38,622 bases of DNA from Herbaspirillum sp. YR522 (GCF_000282575.1 NZ_AKJA01000112.1:1-38622); one strand, 5' to 3'. Positions 23,027 through 33,610 are shown, counted from the stretch's first letter. The notes: a model not told the origin generated them from the letters alone. Numbers and translations: made by a program.

Positions 23027-24055
23027 TCAGATCACCTTGGCGCGGGTCAAGTCGTGAATATGCAGCGCGCCGGTCAGCTTGCCTTCGGTATCGGTGACCA
23101 ACAGCTGGTTGATGCGGAACTCTTCCATCAGCTGCACCGCGTCCACGGCCAACTGGTCCTGGTTGACGGTGCGCGGATTGGCATGCATCACCTCGGCAAT
23201 CGAGAAGCGGGTGAAGTCCTGGCCGCGTTCGAGCAGGCGTCGCAAGTCGCCATCGGTAAACACGCCGATGGGGCGCTGCAGCGCGTCGACGACGGCGGTC
23301 ATGGCCATGCCCTTGCGCGTGATTTCCATCAGCGCGGCCGACAGCGAGACGTCGGGGCGCACCGCCGGCACGGCCTCGCCGCTGCGCATGACATCGCGCA
23401 CATGGGTCAACAGGCGACGGCCCAGGGCGCCACCTGGATGGGAACGGGCGAAGTCTTCTTCCTGGAAGCCGCGTGCGTCCAGCAGCGACACTGCCAGGGC
23501 GTCGCCCATGGCCAGCGTGGCAGTGGTGCTGGCCGTGGGGGCCAGGTTGAGGGTGCAGGCTTCCTTTGCCACGCCGACGTCAAGGTGCACGTTGGACAGT
23601 TGTGCCAGGCTCGACTCGTCGTTGCCGGTCATGGCAATGATGGCCGCGCCCATGCGCTTGACGATGGGGACGATGGCCAGCAATTCGGCCGTCTCGCCCG
23701 AATTGGAAATGGCGATGAAAGTGTCGCGCGGGGTCACCATGCCGAGGTCGCCGTGGGCGGCTTCGGCCGGATGCATGAACAGCGAAGGCGTACCGGTGGA
23801 GGCCAGTGTAGCGGCAATCTTGCGGCCCACATGCCCCGACTTGCCGATGCCCGACACCACCGCCCGGCCTTGGCAGGATAGCAATAGATGCACCGCGCGC
23901 GCCAGGGGTTCGGCGCTATCGTCGGTGATGCGGTTTTTCAGTGCCAGGATGGCGTCGGCTTCGATCTGCAGGGTCTGGCGCGCCAGCTCGAGCGCGCGTT
24001 GCGCGGCGGCGGCCGAAAAAGTTGCAGACGTGGTTTTATCATCGGTTACACTCAT
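23027..24055 (-). CDS. kdsD: Arabinose-5-phosphate isomerase
   Basis: Cytoplasmic isomerase (342 residues) converting ribulose-5-phosphate to arabinose-5-phosphate, the first step of Kdo synthesis. An N-terminal SIS domain (about 50-185) includes GIGKSGHVGRKIAATLASTGTPS and HPAEAAHGDLGM. Two C-terminal CBS domains (about 215-340) include GVFTDGDLRRLLERG and ALHIHDLTRAKVI. It is the first gene of the kdsD-kdsC-lptC-lptA-lptB-rpoN-hpf operon. There is no Shine-Dalgarno before the ATG at 24055; instead a TATACT hexamer ends 6 bases before it. Confidence 0.96.
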   Translation of the reverse strand: MSVTDDKTTSATFSAAAAQRALELARQTLQIEADAILALKNRITDDSAEPLARAVHLLLSCQGRAVVSGIGKSGHVGRKIAATLASTGTPSLFMHPAEAAHGDLGMVTPRDTFIAISNSGETAELLAIVPIVKRMGAAIIAMTGNDESSLAQLSNVHLDVGVAKEACTLNLAPTASTTATLAMGDALAVSLLDARGFQEEDFARSHPGGALGRRLLTHVRDVMRSGEAVPAVRPDVSLSAALMEITRKGMAMTAVVDALQRPIGVFTDGDLRRLLERGQDFTRFSIAEVMHANPRTVNQDQLAVDAVQLMEEFRINQLLVTDTEGKLTGALHIHDLTRAKVI

Positions 24056-24061
24056 AACCGA

Positions 24062-24067
24062 AGTATA
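24062..24067 (-). promoter_or_regulatory. Probable -10 element of kdsD (leaderless start)
   Basis: TATACT on the minus strand (five of six bases of TATAAT) ends six bases before the kdsD ATG. A start point 7 bases downstream of a -10 would fall on the A of the ATG. No good -35 is seen 16-18 bases upstream, where the sequence is T-rich. Confidence 0.4.
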
Positions 24068-24294
24068 AACGAATTAGCAAAGCAAAAAACTTGCCAGATG
24101 TAAGTGCTCATCAGGGAAAGCGGTCGCACGCACCAAATGCGGGCGCTGCCCATATGCGGTGCAGCATCCGCGCAACAGGCTGGCGCAGCACGCGGGCGTA
24201 CGGTGCTTGGTCTAACAGTCGAGCGCAAGCCGTGTTGCCTTCCGGCATGTTGGTAGCACCGCTGTTCGTACTCGGTCCAACGACATTACGCGCC

Positions 24295-24300
24295 TATCAT
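24295..24300 (+). promoter_or_regulatory. Probable -10 element of the Kef-type antiporter gene (leaderless start)
   Basis: TATCAT (five of six bases of TATAAT) ends six bases before the ATG at 24307, mirroring the arrangement at kdsD. No Shine-Dalgarno lies between. No convincing -35 is seen. The rest of the 24056-24306 divergent region holds nothing else I can name. Confidence 0.35.
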
Positions 24301-24306
24301 CCACAC

Positions 24307-26298
24307 ATGTTTTCCGGACTGGAACTGACCTTATTCCTGCTGGCCGCAGCGGTGCTGGGGGTGGTGGCCTTTCGCATGATGCACCTGCCGCCGATGCTGG
24401 GTTACCTGGTGGTCGGGATCGTCATCGGGCCGCACGGCCTGGGATTTGCCGAAGACAACGAAACCACCCATGCCCTGGCCGAATTCGGCGTGGTGTTCCT
24501 GATGTTCTCGATCGGGCTCGAATTTTCGCTCAGCAAGCTCTCGGCCATGCGTCACATCGTATTCGGCCTGGGCATGGCGCAGGTGGCCACCACCATCGCC
24601 GCGACCATGGTGTTCGGCTGGTCGGTTGCCTATTTCCTGCCGCAACTGACGACGATCAGCTGGCAGGCGGCCTTTGCCCTGGGTGGCGCGCTCACCATGT
24701 CCTCTACCGCCATCGTCTCCAAGCTGCTCACCGAACGGCTCGAACTGGAGACCGAGCACGGCCGCCGCATCCTGGGCGTGCTGTTGTTCCAGGACCTGGC
24801 GCTGGTGCCGCTGTTGATCGTGGTGCCGGCGCTGGCCAGCAATTCCGGCAACATCATGGTCACGCTGGGATGGGCGGTCGGCAAGGCGCTGGTGGTGCTG
24901 GCGCTGCTGCTGTTCTTTGGCCACAAGCTCATGCGCGGGTGGTTCCGCATCGTCGTCAAGCGGCGCTCGCAGGAACTGTTCATGCTCAACCTGCTGCTGA
25001 TCACGCTGGGTGCGGCCTGGATTACCGAGAAGGCCGGCCTGTCACTGGCGCTGGGCGCCTTCATCGCCGGCATGCTGATCTCGGAGACCGAGTTCAAGCA
25101 TCAGGTCGAGGAAGACATCAAGTCTTTCCGCGATGTGCTGCTGGGCCTGTTCTTCATCACCATCGGCATGTTGCTCAACGTGCGTGTCGTGCTGGATCAC
25201 TGGTTCCTGGTGCTGTTGCTGCTGTGCGGTCCGGTGCTGCTCAAGTTCGGCCTGATCGCGGCGCTGGCCAAGCTGTTCGGGTCCGGTTCCGGCGTCGCCT
25301 TGCGCACCGGGCTGGGGCTGGCGCAGGCCGGTGAATTCGGTTTCGTGCTGTTGAACCAGGCCGGTGGCCTGCGCCTGATCGATCCGCTGCTGATCCAGGT
25401 GATCCTGGCGGCGATGGTGCTGTCGATGCTGGCCACGCCGTTCATCCTGGCCAAGTCCGACGCCATCGTCATGAAGCTGTCGGCCAATGAATGGATGTTG
25501 CAATCGCTGGCGCTGACGCAACTGGCCACGCGCACCATGGCGGTCCAGAAACATGTGATCATCGCCGGCTTCGGGCGCAGCGGGCAGAGCCTGGCGCGCC
25601 TGCTGGAAGAAGAGGGGATCGCCTATCACGCACTCGAAACCGATCCCGAGCTGGTGCAGGACGCCCGCAGCGGCGGCGCCAACGTCTCGTACGGCGACGC
25701 CGGCCGGCGCGAAAGCCTGGTGGCGGCAGGGATCCACCGCGCCGCGGCCCTGGTGGTCTCCTATGCCAGCACGCCATCGGCGTTGAAGGTATTGCATCAC
25801 GTCAGCGAACTGGAGCCCGAGCTGCCGGTCATCGTGCGCAGCTACGACGACGCCGACCTCGACAAGCTGCTGGCCGCCGGCGCCACCGAGGTCGTGCCCG
25901 AATCGCTTGAAGGCAGCCTGATGCTGGCTTCGCACGCGCTGGTGATGCTGGGCGTGCCATTGCGGCGGGTGGTGCATCGGGTGCAGGAGGCGCGTGACGA
26001 GCGTTATGCGTCCCTGCGCGGGTACTTCCACGGCCTGGCCGATGGCGACGATGGCCACGACGGCGCCAATGTACGGCTGCAGTCGGTCACCTTGATCGAG
26101 GGCGCCAGTGCCATCGGGCGCACCCTGGGCGAGATGGACCTGGAGGCGCAATGCGGCGCCGGCGTGACCATGGTGCGACGCGGCAAGCAGCGCCTGACGC
26201 TGGCTCACGACACGATCCTGATGGGCGGGGATATCCTGGTGTTGCGGGGTGCGTCGGAAGAAATCGCCCGCGCCGAGCGGCGCCTGCTCAATCAATGA
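24307..26298 (+). CDS. Kef-type (CPA2) cation/proton antiporter with TrkA domains
   Basis: Inner-membrane monovalent cation:proton antiporter, probably K+ efflux (663 residues). About twelve membrane helices span roughly 1-385, with the CPA2 core signatures [48 protein letters not shown] and [16 protein letters not shown] cytosolic RCK/TrkA-N domain starts about 415 ([18 protein letters not shown], a nucleotide-binding fold), and a TrkA-C domain covers about 590-655. It resembles KefB/KefC and E. coli YbaL. I chose the ATG at 24307 because [18 protein letters not shown] starts the first helix; the open frame upstream is unlike the family. It diverges from kdsD, a common placement in betaproteobacteria. 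Confidence 0.92.
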   Translation: MFSGLELTLFLLAAAVLGVVAFRMMHLPPMLGYLVVGIVIGPHGLGFAEDNETTHALAEFGVVFLMFSIGLEFSLSKLSAMRHIVFGLGMAQVATTIAATMVFGWSVAYFLPQLTTISWQAAFALGGALTMSSTAIVSKLLTERLELETEHGRRILGVLLFQDLALVPLLIVVPALASNSGNIMVTLGWAVGKALVVLALLLFFGHKLMRGWFRIVVKRRSQELFMLNLLLITLGAAWITEKAGLSLALGAFIAGMLISETEFKHQVEEDIKSFRDVLLGLFFITIGMLLNVRVVLDHWFLVLLLLCGPVLLKFGLIAALAKLFGSGSGVALRTGLGLAQAGEFGFVLLNQAGGLRLIDPLLIQVILAAMVLSMLATPFILAKSDAIVMKLSANEWMLQSLALTQLATRTMAVQKHVIIAGFGRSGQSLARLLEEEGIAYHALETDPELVQDARSGGANVSYGDAGRRESLVAAGIHRAAALVVSYASTPSALKVLHHVSELEPELPVIVRSYDDADLDKLLAAGATEVVPESLEGSLMLASHALVMLGVPLRRVVHRVQEARDERYASLRGYFHGLADGDDGHDGANVRLQSVTLIEGASAIGRTLGEMDLEAQCGAGVTMVRRGKQRLTLAHDTILMGGDILVLRGASEEIARAERRLLNQ

Positions 26299-26343
26299 TG
26301 GTAACGGGCTTGGTACGGGAAATGCTTTGCCTTTCCTTAGCGT

Positions 26344-26363
26344 CGTCGCCGTTCCAGGCGACG
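26344..26363 (+). promoter_or_regulatory. Stem-loop in the leader of the chemoreceptor gene
   Basis: CGTCGCC - gttcca - GGCGACG forms a perfect 7-pair hairpin 21 bases before the chemoreceptor start codon and 45 bases after the antiporter stop. No T-run follows, so it is a weak candidate terminator or a structure near the ribosome site. Confidence 0.3.
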
Positions 26364-26384
26364 CGCCAATCCGGGGGGAGAGAA

Positions 26385-27944
26385 ATGTTGAATCGGTTGA
26401 CGATCAAGGCGCGCCTGATCGGGGTCATGGCGTTGCTGGCGCTGCTGCTGGTGGCGTCCGGCGGACTTGGGCTGGGCAGCCTGCGGGCGACCAATGCGCA
26501 GATGCAGTCGCTGTACGAAGACCGGCTGGTGGCGCTGTCCCAGCTGGAGCAGATTTCAGCGGCCATCGACAGCGGCCGCTACGGGATTGCCTCGGCCATC
26601 GTGGGCGACTCGGGCGACATCGATCGCAGCATGGATGCCCTGGAGCAGACCGTGCGCCAGAGCGACGCCGTGCTCGCTGCCTATCTTGCCACCTATCTCA
26701 CCCCGGAAGAAAAGACGCTGGTGGATCGCTTCGTGCCGCAGCGGCAGAAGTTCATCGCCGCCGGCGTCAAGCCGGCCGCGACGTCGTTGCGCGACCGGGA
26801 TTTCCAGGGCGCCAGCGATCTCTATAACGGCGACATGGCCAAGCTGTTTGCCGAGGCGCACCAGACCATGACCCAGTTGATGGCCTTGCAACAGCGGGTC
26901 GGCCGCGAGCTGTACGACGATGCCCAGGCGCGCTACCGGACCCTGCTGATGGTAATGAGCGCGGCCATTGCCGGCGGCCTGCTCATTGCGCTGCTGATGG
27001 GCTGGTTGCTGGTGCGCGCCATTTCGCGGCCGCTCGAACAGGCCGTGAAGGTGGCGCAAGGCGTGGCCGCCGGCGACCTGACCCAACAGATCGCGGTAGC
27101 CAGCGGCGACGAAACCGGGCAACTGATGCTGGCACTGAAGCACATGAACGACAACCTGCGCGACATCGTGGGTGAAGTGCGGTTGTCGACCGACACCATC
27201 GGCACGGCATCGTCCGAAATCGCCACCGGCAACCTCGACCTGTCGTCGCGCACCGAACAGCAGGCCGGCTCGCTGGAAGAGACGGCCTCGGCCATGGAGC
27301 AACTGACCGCCACCGTGCGGCAGAACGCCGACAATGCGCGCCAGGCCAACCAGCTGGCGGCGTCGGCGTCGGACGTGGCTGCGCGCGGCGGCGTGGTGGT
27401 GCGCCAGGTGGTCGACACCATGAGTGCCATCAACGAGGCTTCCGGTCGCATCGCCGACATCATCGGCGTGATCGACGGCATCGCGTTCCAGACCAACATC
27501 CTGGCCTTGAATGCGGCCGTGGAAGCGGCACGCGCAGGCGAGCAGGGGCGCGGGTTTGCCGTGGTGGCCTCCGAGGTGCGTTCATTGGCGCAACGTTCGG
27601 CCGCCGCCGCGCGCGAGATCAAGCTGCTCATCGATGATTCGGTGGGCCAGGTCGGGCGTGGCAGCACACTGGTGGCGCAGGCCGGCCAGACCATGGACGA
27701 GGTGGTGGCCAGCGTGCGGCGCGTCACCGATGTGATGGGCGAGATCACCGCCGCCAGCACCGAACAGAGCGCCGGCATCGAGGAGGTCAACCGCGCCATC
27801 ACGCAGATGGACGAGACCACCCAGCAAAACGCAGCGCTGGTGGAACAGGCAGCTGCCGCGGCACAGTCGCTGCAGGACCAGGCGCAGCGACTGTCGGGCG
27901 CGGTCAGCGTGTTCCGGGTGGAGCCGGCGCGGCTGGCGGGCTGA
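26385..27944 (+). CDS. Methyl-accepting chemotaxis protein
   Basis: Transmembrane chemoreceptor (519 residues) that signals to CheA/CheW. The first membrane helix is about 11-33 ([20 protein letters not shown]), a four-helix-bundle periplasmic domain covers about 34-187, the second helix about 188-210, HAMP about 211-265 ([24 protein letters not shown]), and the cytoplasmic hairpin to the end. The signalling tip [21 protein letters not shown], followed by [21 protein letters not shown], is canonical. No C-terminal CheR/CheB-tethering pentapeptide (NWETF type) is present. GGGGGAGAG lies before the ATG at 26385. No other che genes are nearby. Its last 41 bases overlap the convergent dioxygenase gene. 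Confidence 0.94.
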   Translation: MLNRLTIKARLIGVMALLALLLVASGGLGLGSLRATNAQMQSLYEDRLVALSQLEQISAAIDSGRYGIASAIVGDSGDIDRSMDALEQTVRQSDAVLAAYLATYLTPEEKTLVDRFVPQRQKFIAAGVKPAATSLRDRDFQGASDLYNGDMAKLFAEAHQTMTQLMALQQRVGRELYDDAQARYRTLLMVMSAAIAGGLLIALLMGWLLVRAISRPLEQAVKVAQGVAAGDLTQQIAVASGDETGQLMLALKHMNDNLRDIVGEVRLSTDTIGTASSEIATGNLDLSSRTEQQAGSLEETASAMEQLTATVRQNADNARQANQLAASASDVAARGGVVVRQVVDTMSAINEASGRIADIIGVIDGIAFQTNILALNAAVEAARAGEQGRGFAVVASEVRSLAQRSAAAAREIKLLIDDSVGQVGRGSTLVAQAGQTMDEVVASVRRVTDVMGEITAASTEQSAGIEEVNRAITQMDETTQQNAALVEQAAAAAQSLQDQAQRLSGAVSVFRVEPARLAG

Positions 27945-28701
27945 GGGCCAGGTCTTCCGAGGCTGCCGAACGCGTGCCCGGCAGCGGCGGATTGCTGGCA
28001 CCGTGATAGGCAAACACCGCCGAGCACTTGACCTGGTCGCTGTCGTTGCGCCCGGCTGCGTGAAACAGCCCGCTGTGGAACAGCACCACATCGCCCGCTG
28101 CCAGCGACAACTCGATGCCCTGCGCGAACAGCGCCTGGTTGGCCGCCACTTCCGGGCGCAGGAAGTCGAGTTCGTCCATCTGCTCCGGCTGCAGTTGCAG
28201 GCGATGCGAACCGGGGATGAACTTGAGCGCACCGTTTTCCGGTGTCTCCGCGCCCAGCGCCAGCCATACCGAAATCAGCGCATTGCGCGCGAACGACCAG
28301 TAACGGATATCGCGATGCCAGCCGGTGGCGGTACCGAAGGTGGGATGCTTGGTCATGACGCAATTGTGATGCGCCAGCGTGATGCACACCGGCTCTTCCA
28401 AAAGCTGCTGCAAGATCGCCACCAGGTTGGCGTCGCCGGCCCATTGGCGATAGACCGGATCGCGTTGCCAGGCCGCGCGCAGGCGGCGCGCGGTGCGCCC
28501 GCCTTCGGCCTCCAGCGAGCTCGGCGCGCCGGCATAGCCGACTTCGGCTTCGTATTCGAGCGGCGCCACGGCGCGCCTGAGGTGGTCCTGGGTGACCTCC
28601 AGCATGTGCTGGCGTCGCTCGGGGCTGAGCATGCCGTTGAGCAGCAGGTAACCTTGTTCGCGGAAGAACGCGACCTGGTCGGAGGACAGCGGGTTGTGCA
28701 T
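27904..28701 (-). CDS. Phytanoyl-CoA dioxygenase (PhyH) family oxygenase
   Basis: Fe(II)/2-oxoglutarate-dependent oxygenase of the PhyH family (265 residues). The iron site is H129 and D131 (GWHRDIRYW) with H214 (GLFHAAGRN), and R218 fits the 2-oxoglutarate-binding position. The lead [21 protein letters not shown], and [15 protein letters not shown], are family hallmarks. The ectoine hydroxylase EctD is a relative, but no ectoine genes are here, so the substrate is open. I chose the ATG at 28701; the ribosome site is weak. The 3' end overlaps the chemoreceptor gene on the other strand, which leaves no room for a terminator between them. Confidence 0.85.
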   Translation of the reverse strand: MHNPLSSDQVAFFREQGYLLLNGMLSPERRQHMLEVTQDHLRRAVAPLEYEAEVGYAGAPSSLEAEGGRTARRLRAAWQRDPVYRQWAGDANLVAILQQLLEEPVCITLAHHNCVMTKHPTFGTATGWHRDIRYWSFARNALISVWLALGAETPENGALKFIPGSHRLQLQPEQMDELDFLRPEVAANQALFAQGIELSLAAGDVVLFHSGLFHAAGRNDSDQVKCSAVFAYHGASNPPLPGTRSAASEDLALSPPAAPAPPGTR

Positions 28702-28790
28702 GACTTGCTTTCTGGGGCGGTGGCCTGATGACGTCACTGTAACGATATCGGGGCGGCGCGCAAGATACAGATGGAATGCTCTTCTGTTGC

Positions 28791-28806
28791 CTTGCGCGCG
28801 CGCAAG
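28791..28806. repeat. 16-base GC palindrome downstream of uvrA
   Basis: CTTGCGCGCGCGCAAG is a perfect palindrome between the uvrA stop and the PhyH-family gene. No T-run follows on the minus strand, so it is at best a weak terminator for uvrA or a structure that guards the message end. Confidence 0.3.
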
Positions 28807-28818
28807 CCGGCCCTTGTT

Positions 28819-31674
28819 TTATTTCTTTTTCTTCAACAGCGGGATCAGGTATTTGCCGGTGACGCTGTCCGGATTCCTGGCCACGTCTTCGGGCGTGCCG
28901 GTGGCGACGATGCGACCGCCCCCGGCGCCGCCTTCGGGACCGAGGTCGATCAGCCAGTCGGCGGTCTTGATCACATCGAGGTTGTGCTCGATGATCACCA
29001 GCGTATTGCCCTGGTCGCGCAGGCGATGGATCACCTTGAGCAACAGGTCGATGTCATGGAAGTGCAGGCCGGTGGTCGGCTCGTCCAGGATGTACAAGGT
29101 GCGTCCGGTGTCGCGCTTGGACAGTTCCAGCGACAGCTTGACCCGTTGCGCCTCGCCGCCCGAGAGCGTGGTGGCGCTCTGGCCCAGCTTGATGTACCCC
29201 AGGCCGACGTCGAGCAGGGTGTGCAGCTTGCGCGCGATCAGCGGCACCGGCTTGAAGAACTCGTGCGCATCCTCGACCGTCATGTCGAGGATCTCGGTGA
29301 TGTTCTTGCCCTTGTACTGGACTTCCAGCGTTTCGCGGTTGTAGCGCTTGCCATGGCAGACGTCGCACGGCACGTAGACATCCGGCAGGAAGTGCATCTC
29401 GACCTTGATGACACCGTCGCCCTGGCAAGACTCGCAACGGCCGCCCTTGACGTTGAACGAGAAACGGCCGGCGCTGTAGCCGCGTTCCTTGGCCATCGGC
29501 ACCGTGGCGAACAGGTCCCGGATGGGCGTGAACAGGCCGGTGTAGGTGGCCGGGTTGGACCGCGGCGTGCGGCCGATCGGCGCCTGGTCGACCGCGATCA
29601 CCTTGTCGAAGTGTTCCAGTCCGCCGATGGCTTCGTGTTCGGCCGGCTCGGTCTGCGAACCGTACAGGTGGCGCGACGCCGACAGGTAGAGCGTATCGTT
29701 GACCAGGGTCGACTTGCCCGAACCCGACACGCCGGTGACGCAGGTCAGCAAGCCAACCGGCAGTTCCATGTCGACATTCTTGAGGTTGTTGCCGGTGGCG
29801 CCGGTGATGATCAACTGGCGCTCCGGGTCGGCCGCGGTGCGCTTCTTGGGAACCGCGATCTCCAGCGTGCCATTGAGATACTTGGCGGTGAGCGACTTCT
29901 TGTTCTTGAGGATGTCCTGCAGCGTGCCCTGGGCGATCACGTCGCCGCCATGGACGCCTGCGCCCGGCCCCATGTCGACCACGAAATCGGCGGTGCGGAT
30001 GGCGTCTTCGTCGTGCTCGACCACCAGCACCGTGTTGCCGATGTCGCGCAGGTGCTTGAGGGTAGCGATGAGGCGATCATTGTCGCGCTGGTGCAGGCCG
30101 ATGGAAGGCTCGTCGAGCACATACATCACGCCGGTCAGCCCGGAGCCGATCTGCGACGCCAGGCGGATACGCTGCGCTTCGCCGCCCGAGAGGGTGTCGG
30201 CGCTGCGTTCCAGCGACAGGTAATCGAGACCGACGTTGTTGAGAAACTTCAGGCGCGAGACGATTTCCTTGACGATACGGTCGGCGATTTCCTTCTTGGC
30301 GCCGGTCAGCTTGAGCGTTTCGAAGAACTGCAGGGTCTCGCGCAGCGGCGTGGCGGCGACCTCGAAGATGGCGCGTTGCTGGCGCCCGGCGCCGATCTTC
30401 ACATGGCGTGCCTCGACCCGCAGCCGTGCGCCGTGGCAGGAAGGGCATTGCTTCTCGTTGATGAACTTGGCCAGTTCTTCCTTGACCGCCATCGAATCGG
30501 TCTCGCGGTAACGGCGCTGCAGGTTGTTGACCACGCCTTCGAAGCTATGCTCGCGCACCACGGTGCGGCCGCGTTCGTTGACGTACGAAAACGGGATGGC
30601 GGTACGGCCCGAACCATACAGCACGGCCTGCTGAGATTTCTCGGCAAGTTGCTCGAACGGCGTATCGAGATCGAAATCGTAGAACGCGGCGATGCTGGTC
30701 AGCATCTGGAAATAGAACTGGTTGCGGCGGTCCCAGCCCTTGATGGCACCCGAGGCCAGCGACAGGTTCGGGAAGGCCACGATGCGACGCGGATCGAAGA
30801 ACTCGATATGGCCCAGGCCATCGCATTCGGGGCAGGCACCCATCGGGTTGTTGAACGAGAACAGGCGCGGTTCGAGTTCCTGCAGCGAATAACCGCAGAC
30901 CGGACAGGCGAACTTGTTGGAATACAGGTGCTCGGCGCCGCTGTCCATCTCGAGCGCAATGGCGCGGCCATCGGCCAGGCGCAGTGCGGTCTCGAAGCTT
31001 TCGGCCAGGCGCTGCTTGATGTCCGCCTTGACCTTGACGCGGTCGATGACCACATCGATGGTGTGCTTTTCGGTCTTCTTCAGCTTGGGCAGGTCGTCGA
31101 CCTCGACCACCTTGGCCGCCGCGGTGCCGCTCTGGATGCGGAAACGGATGAAGCCCTGCGCCTGCATCGCCTCGAACAGGTCGGCGTGCTCGCCCTTGCG
31201 GTTGGCAACCACCGGCGCCATGATCATCAGCTTGGTGTCTTCCGGCATGGCCAGCACCGCGTCGACCATCTGCGAGACCGACTGTGCCTCCAGCGGATGC
31301 TCGGTATGGTCGGGGCAGAATGGTGTCCCCACGCGGGCATACAGCAGGCGCAGGTAGTCGTGGATCTCGGTCACGGTGCCGACGGTCGAGCGCGGGTTGT
31401 GCGAGGTCGCCTTCTGCTCGATCGAGATCGCTGGCGACAGGCCCTCGATCAGGTCGACGTCGGGCTTTTCCATCAATTGCAGGAACTGGCGCGCATAGGC
31501 CGACAGGGACTCGACATAACGTCGCTGGCCCTCTGCGTAGAGCGTGTCGAATGCCAGCGACGACTTGCCTGAACCCGACAGCCCGGTGATCACGATGAGC
31601 TGGTTGCGCGGCAGGTCCAGGTTGATATTCTTGAGGTTGTGCGTACGTGCGCCGCGAATGCGAATTTCTTCCAT
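28819..31674 (-). CDS. uvrA: Excinuclease ABC subunit A
   Basis: Damage-recognition ATPase of nucleotide excision repair (951 residues), working as UvrA2 with UvrB. It has two ABC modules: Walker [10 protein letters not shown] near the N-terminus and GVSGSGKST in the second half, with signatures [15 protein letters not shown] and [15 protein letters not shown]. Zinc-binding Cys clusters are [10 protein letters not shown]...CPECDG and [11 protein letters not shown]...CDVCHG. I chose the ATG at 31674 ([16 protein letters not shown]) with AGAAGG upstream; a TTG five codons earlier is less likely. The C-terminus ends in a lysine run. A LexA-box-like palindrome lies about 70 bases upstream. Confidence 0.97.
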   Translation of the reverse strand: MEEIRIRGARTHNLKNINLDLPRNQLIVITGLSGSGKSSLAFDTLYAEGQRRYVESLSAYARQFLQLMEKPDVDLIEGLSPAISIEQKATSHNPRSTVGTVTEIHDYLRLLYARVGTPFCPDHTEHPLEAQSVSQMVDAVLAMPEDTKLMIMAPVVANRKGEHADLFEAMQAQGFIRFRIQSGTAAAKVVEVDDLPKLKKTEKHTIDVVIDRVKVKADIKQRLAESFETALRLADGRAIALEMDSGAEHLYSNKFACPVCGYSLQELEPRLFSFNNPMGACPECDGLGHIEFFDPRRIVAFPNLSLASGAIKGWDRRNQFYFQMLTSIAAFYDFDLDTPFEQLAEKSQQAVLYGSGRTAIPFSYVNERGRTVVREHSFEGVVNNLQRRYRETDSMAVKEELAKFINEKQCPSCHGARLRVEARHVKIGAGRQQRAIFEVAATPLRETLQFFETLKLTGAKKEIADRIVKEIVSRLKFLNNVGLDYLSLERSADTLSGGEAQRIRLASQIGSGLTGVMYVLDEPSIGLHQRDNDRLIATLKHLRDIGNTVLVVEHDEDAIRTADFVVDMGPGAGVHGGDVIAQGTLQDILKNKKSLTAKYLNGTLEIAVPKKRTAADPERQLIITGATGNNLKNVDMELPVGLLTCVTGVSGSGKSTLVNDTLYLSASRHLYGSQTEPAEHEAIGGLEHFDKVIAVDQAPIGRTPRSNPATYTGLFTPIRDLFATVPMAKERGYSAGRFSFNVKGGRCESCQGDGVIKVEMHFLPDVYVPCDVCHGKRYNRETLEVQYKGKNITEILDMTVEDAHEFFKPVPLIARKLHTLLDVGLGYIKLGQSATTLSGGEAQRVKLSLELSKRDTGRTLYILDEPTTGLHFHDIDLLLKVIHRLRDQGNTLVIIEHNLDVIKTADWLIDLGPEGGAGGGRIVATGTPEDVARNPDSVTGKYLIPLLKKKK

Positions 31675-31742
31675 GGATGCCTTCTGCAAAGTTTTCCTGC
31701 CACCGCGCGTGCCCTTGTGGGGCGCGGGGTCCGGGGATCAAC

Positions 31743-31757
31743 CTGTAACTATAACAG
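31743..31757. promoter_or_regulatory. SOS-box-like palindrome upstream of uvrA
   Basis: CTGT - 7 bases - ACAG (flanked to CCTGT...ACAGG) lies about 70 bases before uvrA and overlaps an extended -10-like TGTTATAGT on the minus strand. Proteobacterial LexA boxes are CTGT-N8-ACAG, so this is one base short. Its position is right for SOS control of uvrA, as in E. coli, but the spacing makes it doubtful. Confidence 0.35.
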
Positions 31758-31849
31758 GACTGTCAAGGGCAGGTTGGGCCTGCCCCCGCGTGGCAAACCG
31801 ATGTGGGAGCAAAGGCTGCGAATGAAAGCGCGACCGTGGAAAAAAATGC

Positions 31850-33610
31850 CTAGTCGGGGCGCCGATACAGCTTGAGCAACTGGTGTCGGTCGCCATCGCG
31901 CCGTCCCTCCCAGAACGGTTGCCAGGCGCCTTCTGGCAGGGGCGGCTCGCCGGGCGTGCCCTGGATCAGCCAGCGGCATTGCGTGCTGCCCGGGTGACCG
32001 GGCAGGTCGAGTGGCTGCGGCAGGATGCCGGTGTAGTAATACAGCATGGGCGATTCGGATTCGCCCAGGTTCTGGCTGGCCAGGCAATCACGCGCTTGCC
32101 ACTGGGCGGCCAGCGCATGCTGCATCCTGGCGTATACGTATTGGTAGCTCTTGCCATAGTCGCCCCAGGGCAGCAGCAAGGTATAGGCCAGGCCCCACAT
32201 CAACGTGATGCCGGCGAACCAGCTCAACGCGCCGCGCCACTTGCCGGCCAGTTTCAGGCGGCCCAGGGCCCAGGTCCAGCACAGGCTCATGGCCAGTGCG
32301 CCGGCCAGCGCCAGGGGCTGGATTGGCGTGACGAAGCCCAGTGGCAACCATTTGCCGAAGTAGGCGATCCAGTGATGGTGCTGGGTCGGCAAGGTCGACA
32401 CGATATAGGTAGCCCAGATCACCACCGCCAGTATCCCGAAGACGATCCGCGAAAACCAGTCCCAGGCCAGGTGCAGCCGGTGCGCAAGCCGCTCGATGGC
32501 GGGCGCGCCCAGCATTACCAGCGGCAACAATACCGGCAGCAGGTAGAGCTGGCGGGCCGTGGCCGAGGTTTGCAGCACGGCAATGCTGATGACGCAGAAC
32601 GACAGCGGGACCGCGACGCCGGGGTGGCCCAGTTGACGCCAGTGGCCGCCGGCCAGGGCCAGGATCGCCAGCAGCGAACCGGGCAGGGCAAAGCCCGACA
32701 GCGCGCGCAGGATGACGGTATGGTCATTGTCGGATCCCAGCTTGGCTACCGAGAAGCCGAAGAAGCGACCGACGTTGTTGTCCCAGAACCATTCCATGAA
32801 CAAGGGCCATGAGTGCTGCGCCAGCAGGGTCGGCCAGATCACGAAGAAGGGCAGCGATACCAGGATCGCCAGGCCCACCAGTCGCAGGTAGGCCCAGCAG
32901 CGGCACTGGCGCACCAGGATGCCGGTACAGGCGGCGGTGGCCGCCAGGATCAGCGGCACGAACAGGCCCTTGCTCATCAGGGCCACGCCGACGCCCAGTC
33001 CGAACCAGATGGCCGCGGCACGGTCGTTGCGGCCCTGCTGCCGATGCAGGGCAATGGCCAGCAGGCCATAGGTGGCGATGGTCGCGCCGGTCACCAGGGC
33101 GACGTCGGTAAACATGTCATGGGCATGCTTGACCATGCCCGGCGAACCGGCGAACAGCGCCAGCGTGCCCAGCACCGGCCAGCTCAGCAGGCGCTGGTTC
33201 CACATCATCTGGGCGATGCGAGCAACGAACCCGAGGGTGACCAGGTTGTAGAAGATACTGGCGAGGCGGGCGCCATCGTGCAGCGCCAGCCAGGGTGACA
33301 GCACCTGGGCGAACAAGGCGGCCGTCCAGTAGTACAGCGGCGGCTTTTCCATGAAGGGGACGCCGGCGTTGGTCGGCACCAGGTACTGGCCCGACACCAG
33401 CATGTGATGGATGATGCCGAAGGAATAGGTCTCGTCCTGCTTCCAGGGGCCGTGCCCGACGATGCCAGGCGTCAGCCAGGCCAGTGCGATGAACATGAGC
33501 AGCCACGCCAGGCCGGCCCTGGTGGGCGTACCGGCTGCGGCTGCGATGCCGGCATGCGTGATGGTTCCTGGCCGGGCGGCCGCGACGGGAAGGGAAGTAA
33601 ATCGAAACAT
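31850..33610 (-). CDS. ArnT-like / PMT-family membrane glycosyltransferase
   Basis: Polytopic inner-membrane glycosyltransferase (586 residues from the ATG at 33610) of the GT-C/PMT-2 group, which move a sugar from an undecaprenyl-phosphate carrier onto lipid A, protein or another periplasmic acceptor. The catalytic first loop GPWKQDETYSFGI has the D-E pair, and MEKPPLYYWTAALFAQ matches ArnT's KPPLxYW element. About eleven membrane helices follow, and a soluble C-terminal part starts around 480. The start is uncertain: ATGs at 33637 and 33700 are in frame and none has a good ribosome site. It sits between uvrA and the MFS-ssb pair, which are direct neighbours in many relatives. No arn genes adjoin it. 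Confidence 0.82.
   Translation of the reverse strand: MFRFTSLPVAAARPGTITHAGIAAAAGTPTRAGLAWLLMFIALAWLTPGIVGHGPWKQDETYSFGIIHHMLVSGQYLVPTNAGVPFMEKPPLYYWTAALFAQVLSPWLALHDGARLASIFYNLVTLGFVARIAQMMWNQRLLSWPVLGTLALFAGSPGMVKHAHDMFTDVALVTGATIATYGLLAIALHRQQGRNDRAAAIWFGLGVGVALMSKGLFVPLILAATAACTGILVRQCRCWAYLRLVGLAILVSLPFFVIWPTLLAQHSWPLFMEWFWDNNVGRFFGFSVAKLGSDNDHTVILRALSGFALPGSLLAILALAGGHWRQLGHPGVAVPLSFCVISIAVLQTSATARQLYLLPVLLPLVMLGAPAIERLAHRLHLAWDWFSRIVFGILAVVIWATYIVSTLPTQHHHWIAYFGKWLPLGFVTPIQPLALAGALAMSLCWTWALGRLKLAGKWRGALSWFAGITLMWGLAYTLLLPWGDYGKSYQYVYARMQHALAAQWQARDCLASQNLGESESPMLYYYTGILPQPLDLPGHPGSTQCRWLIQGTPGEPPLPEGAWQPFWEGRRDGDRHQLLKLYRRPD

Noticed and set aside
28771-31572. 933-codon + strand open frame opposite uvrA
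   Set aside because: It is complementary to uvrA, rich in H, D, V and Q as expected for an antisense frame, with no recognisable domain.
31767-31785. GGGCAGG/CCTGCCC hairpin as a terminator of the ArnT-like gene
   Set aside because: The stem is perfect, but no T-run follows on the minus strand; the bases after it look instead like the uvrA promoter region.
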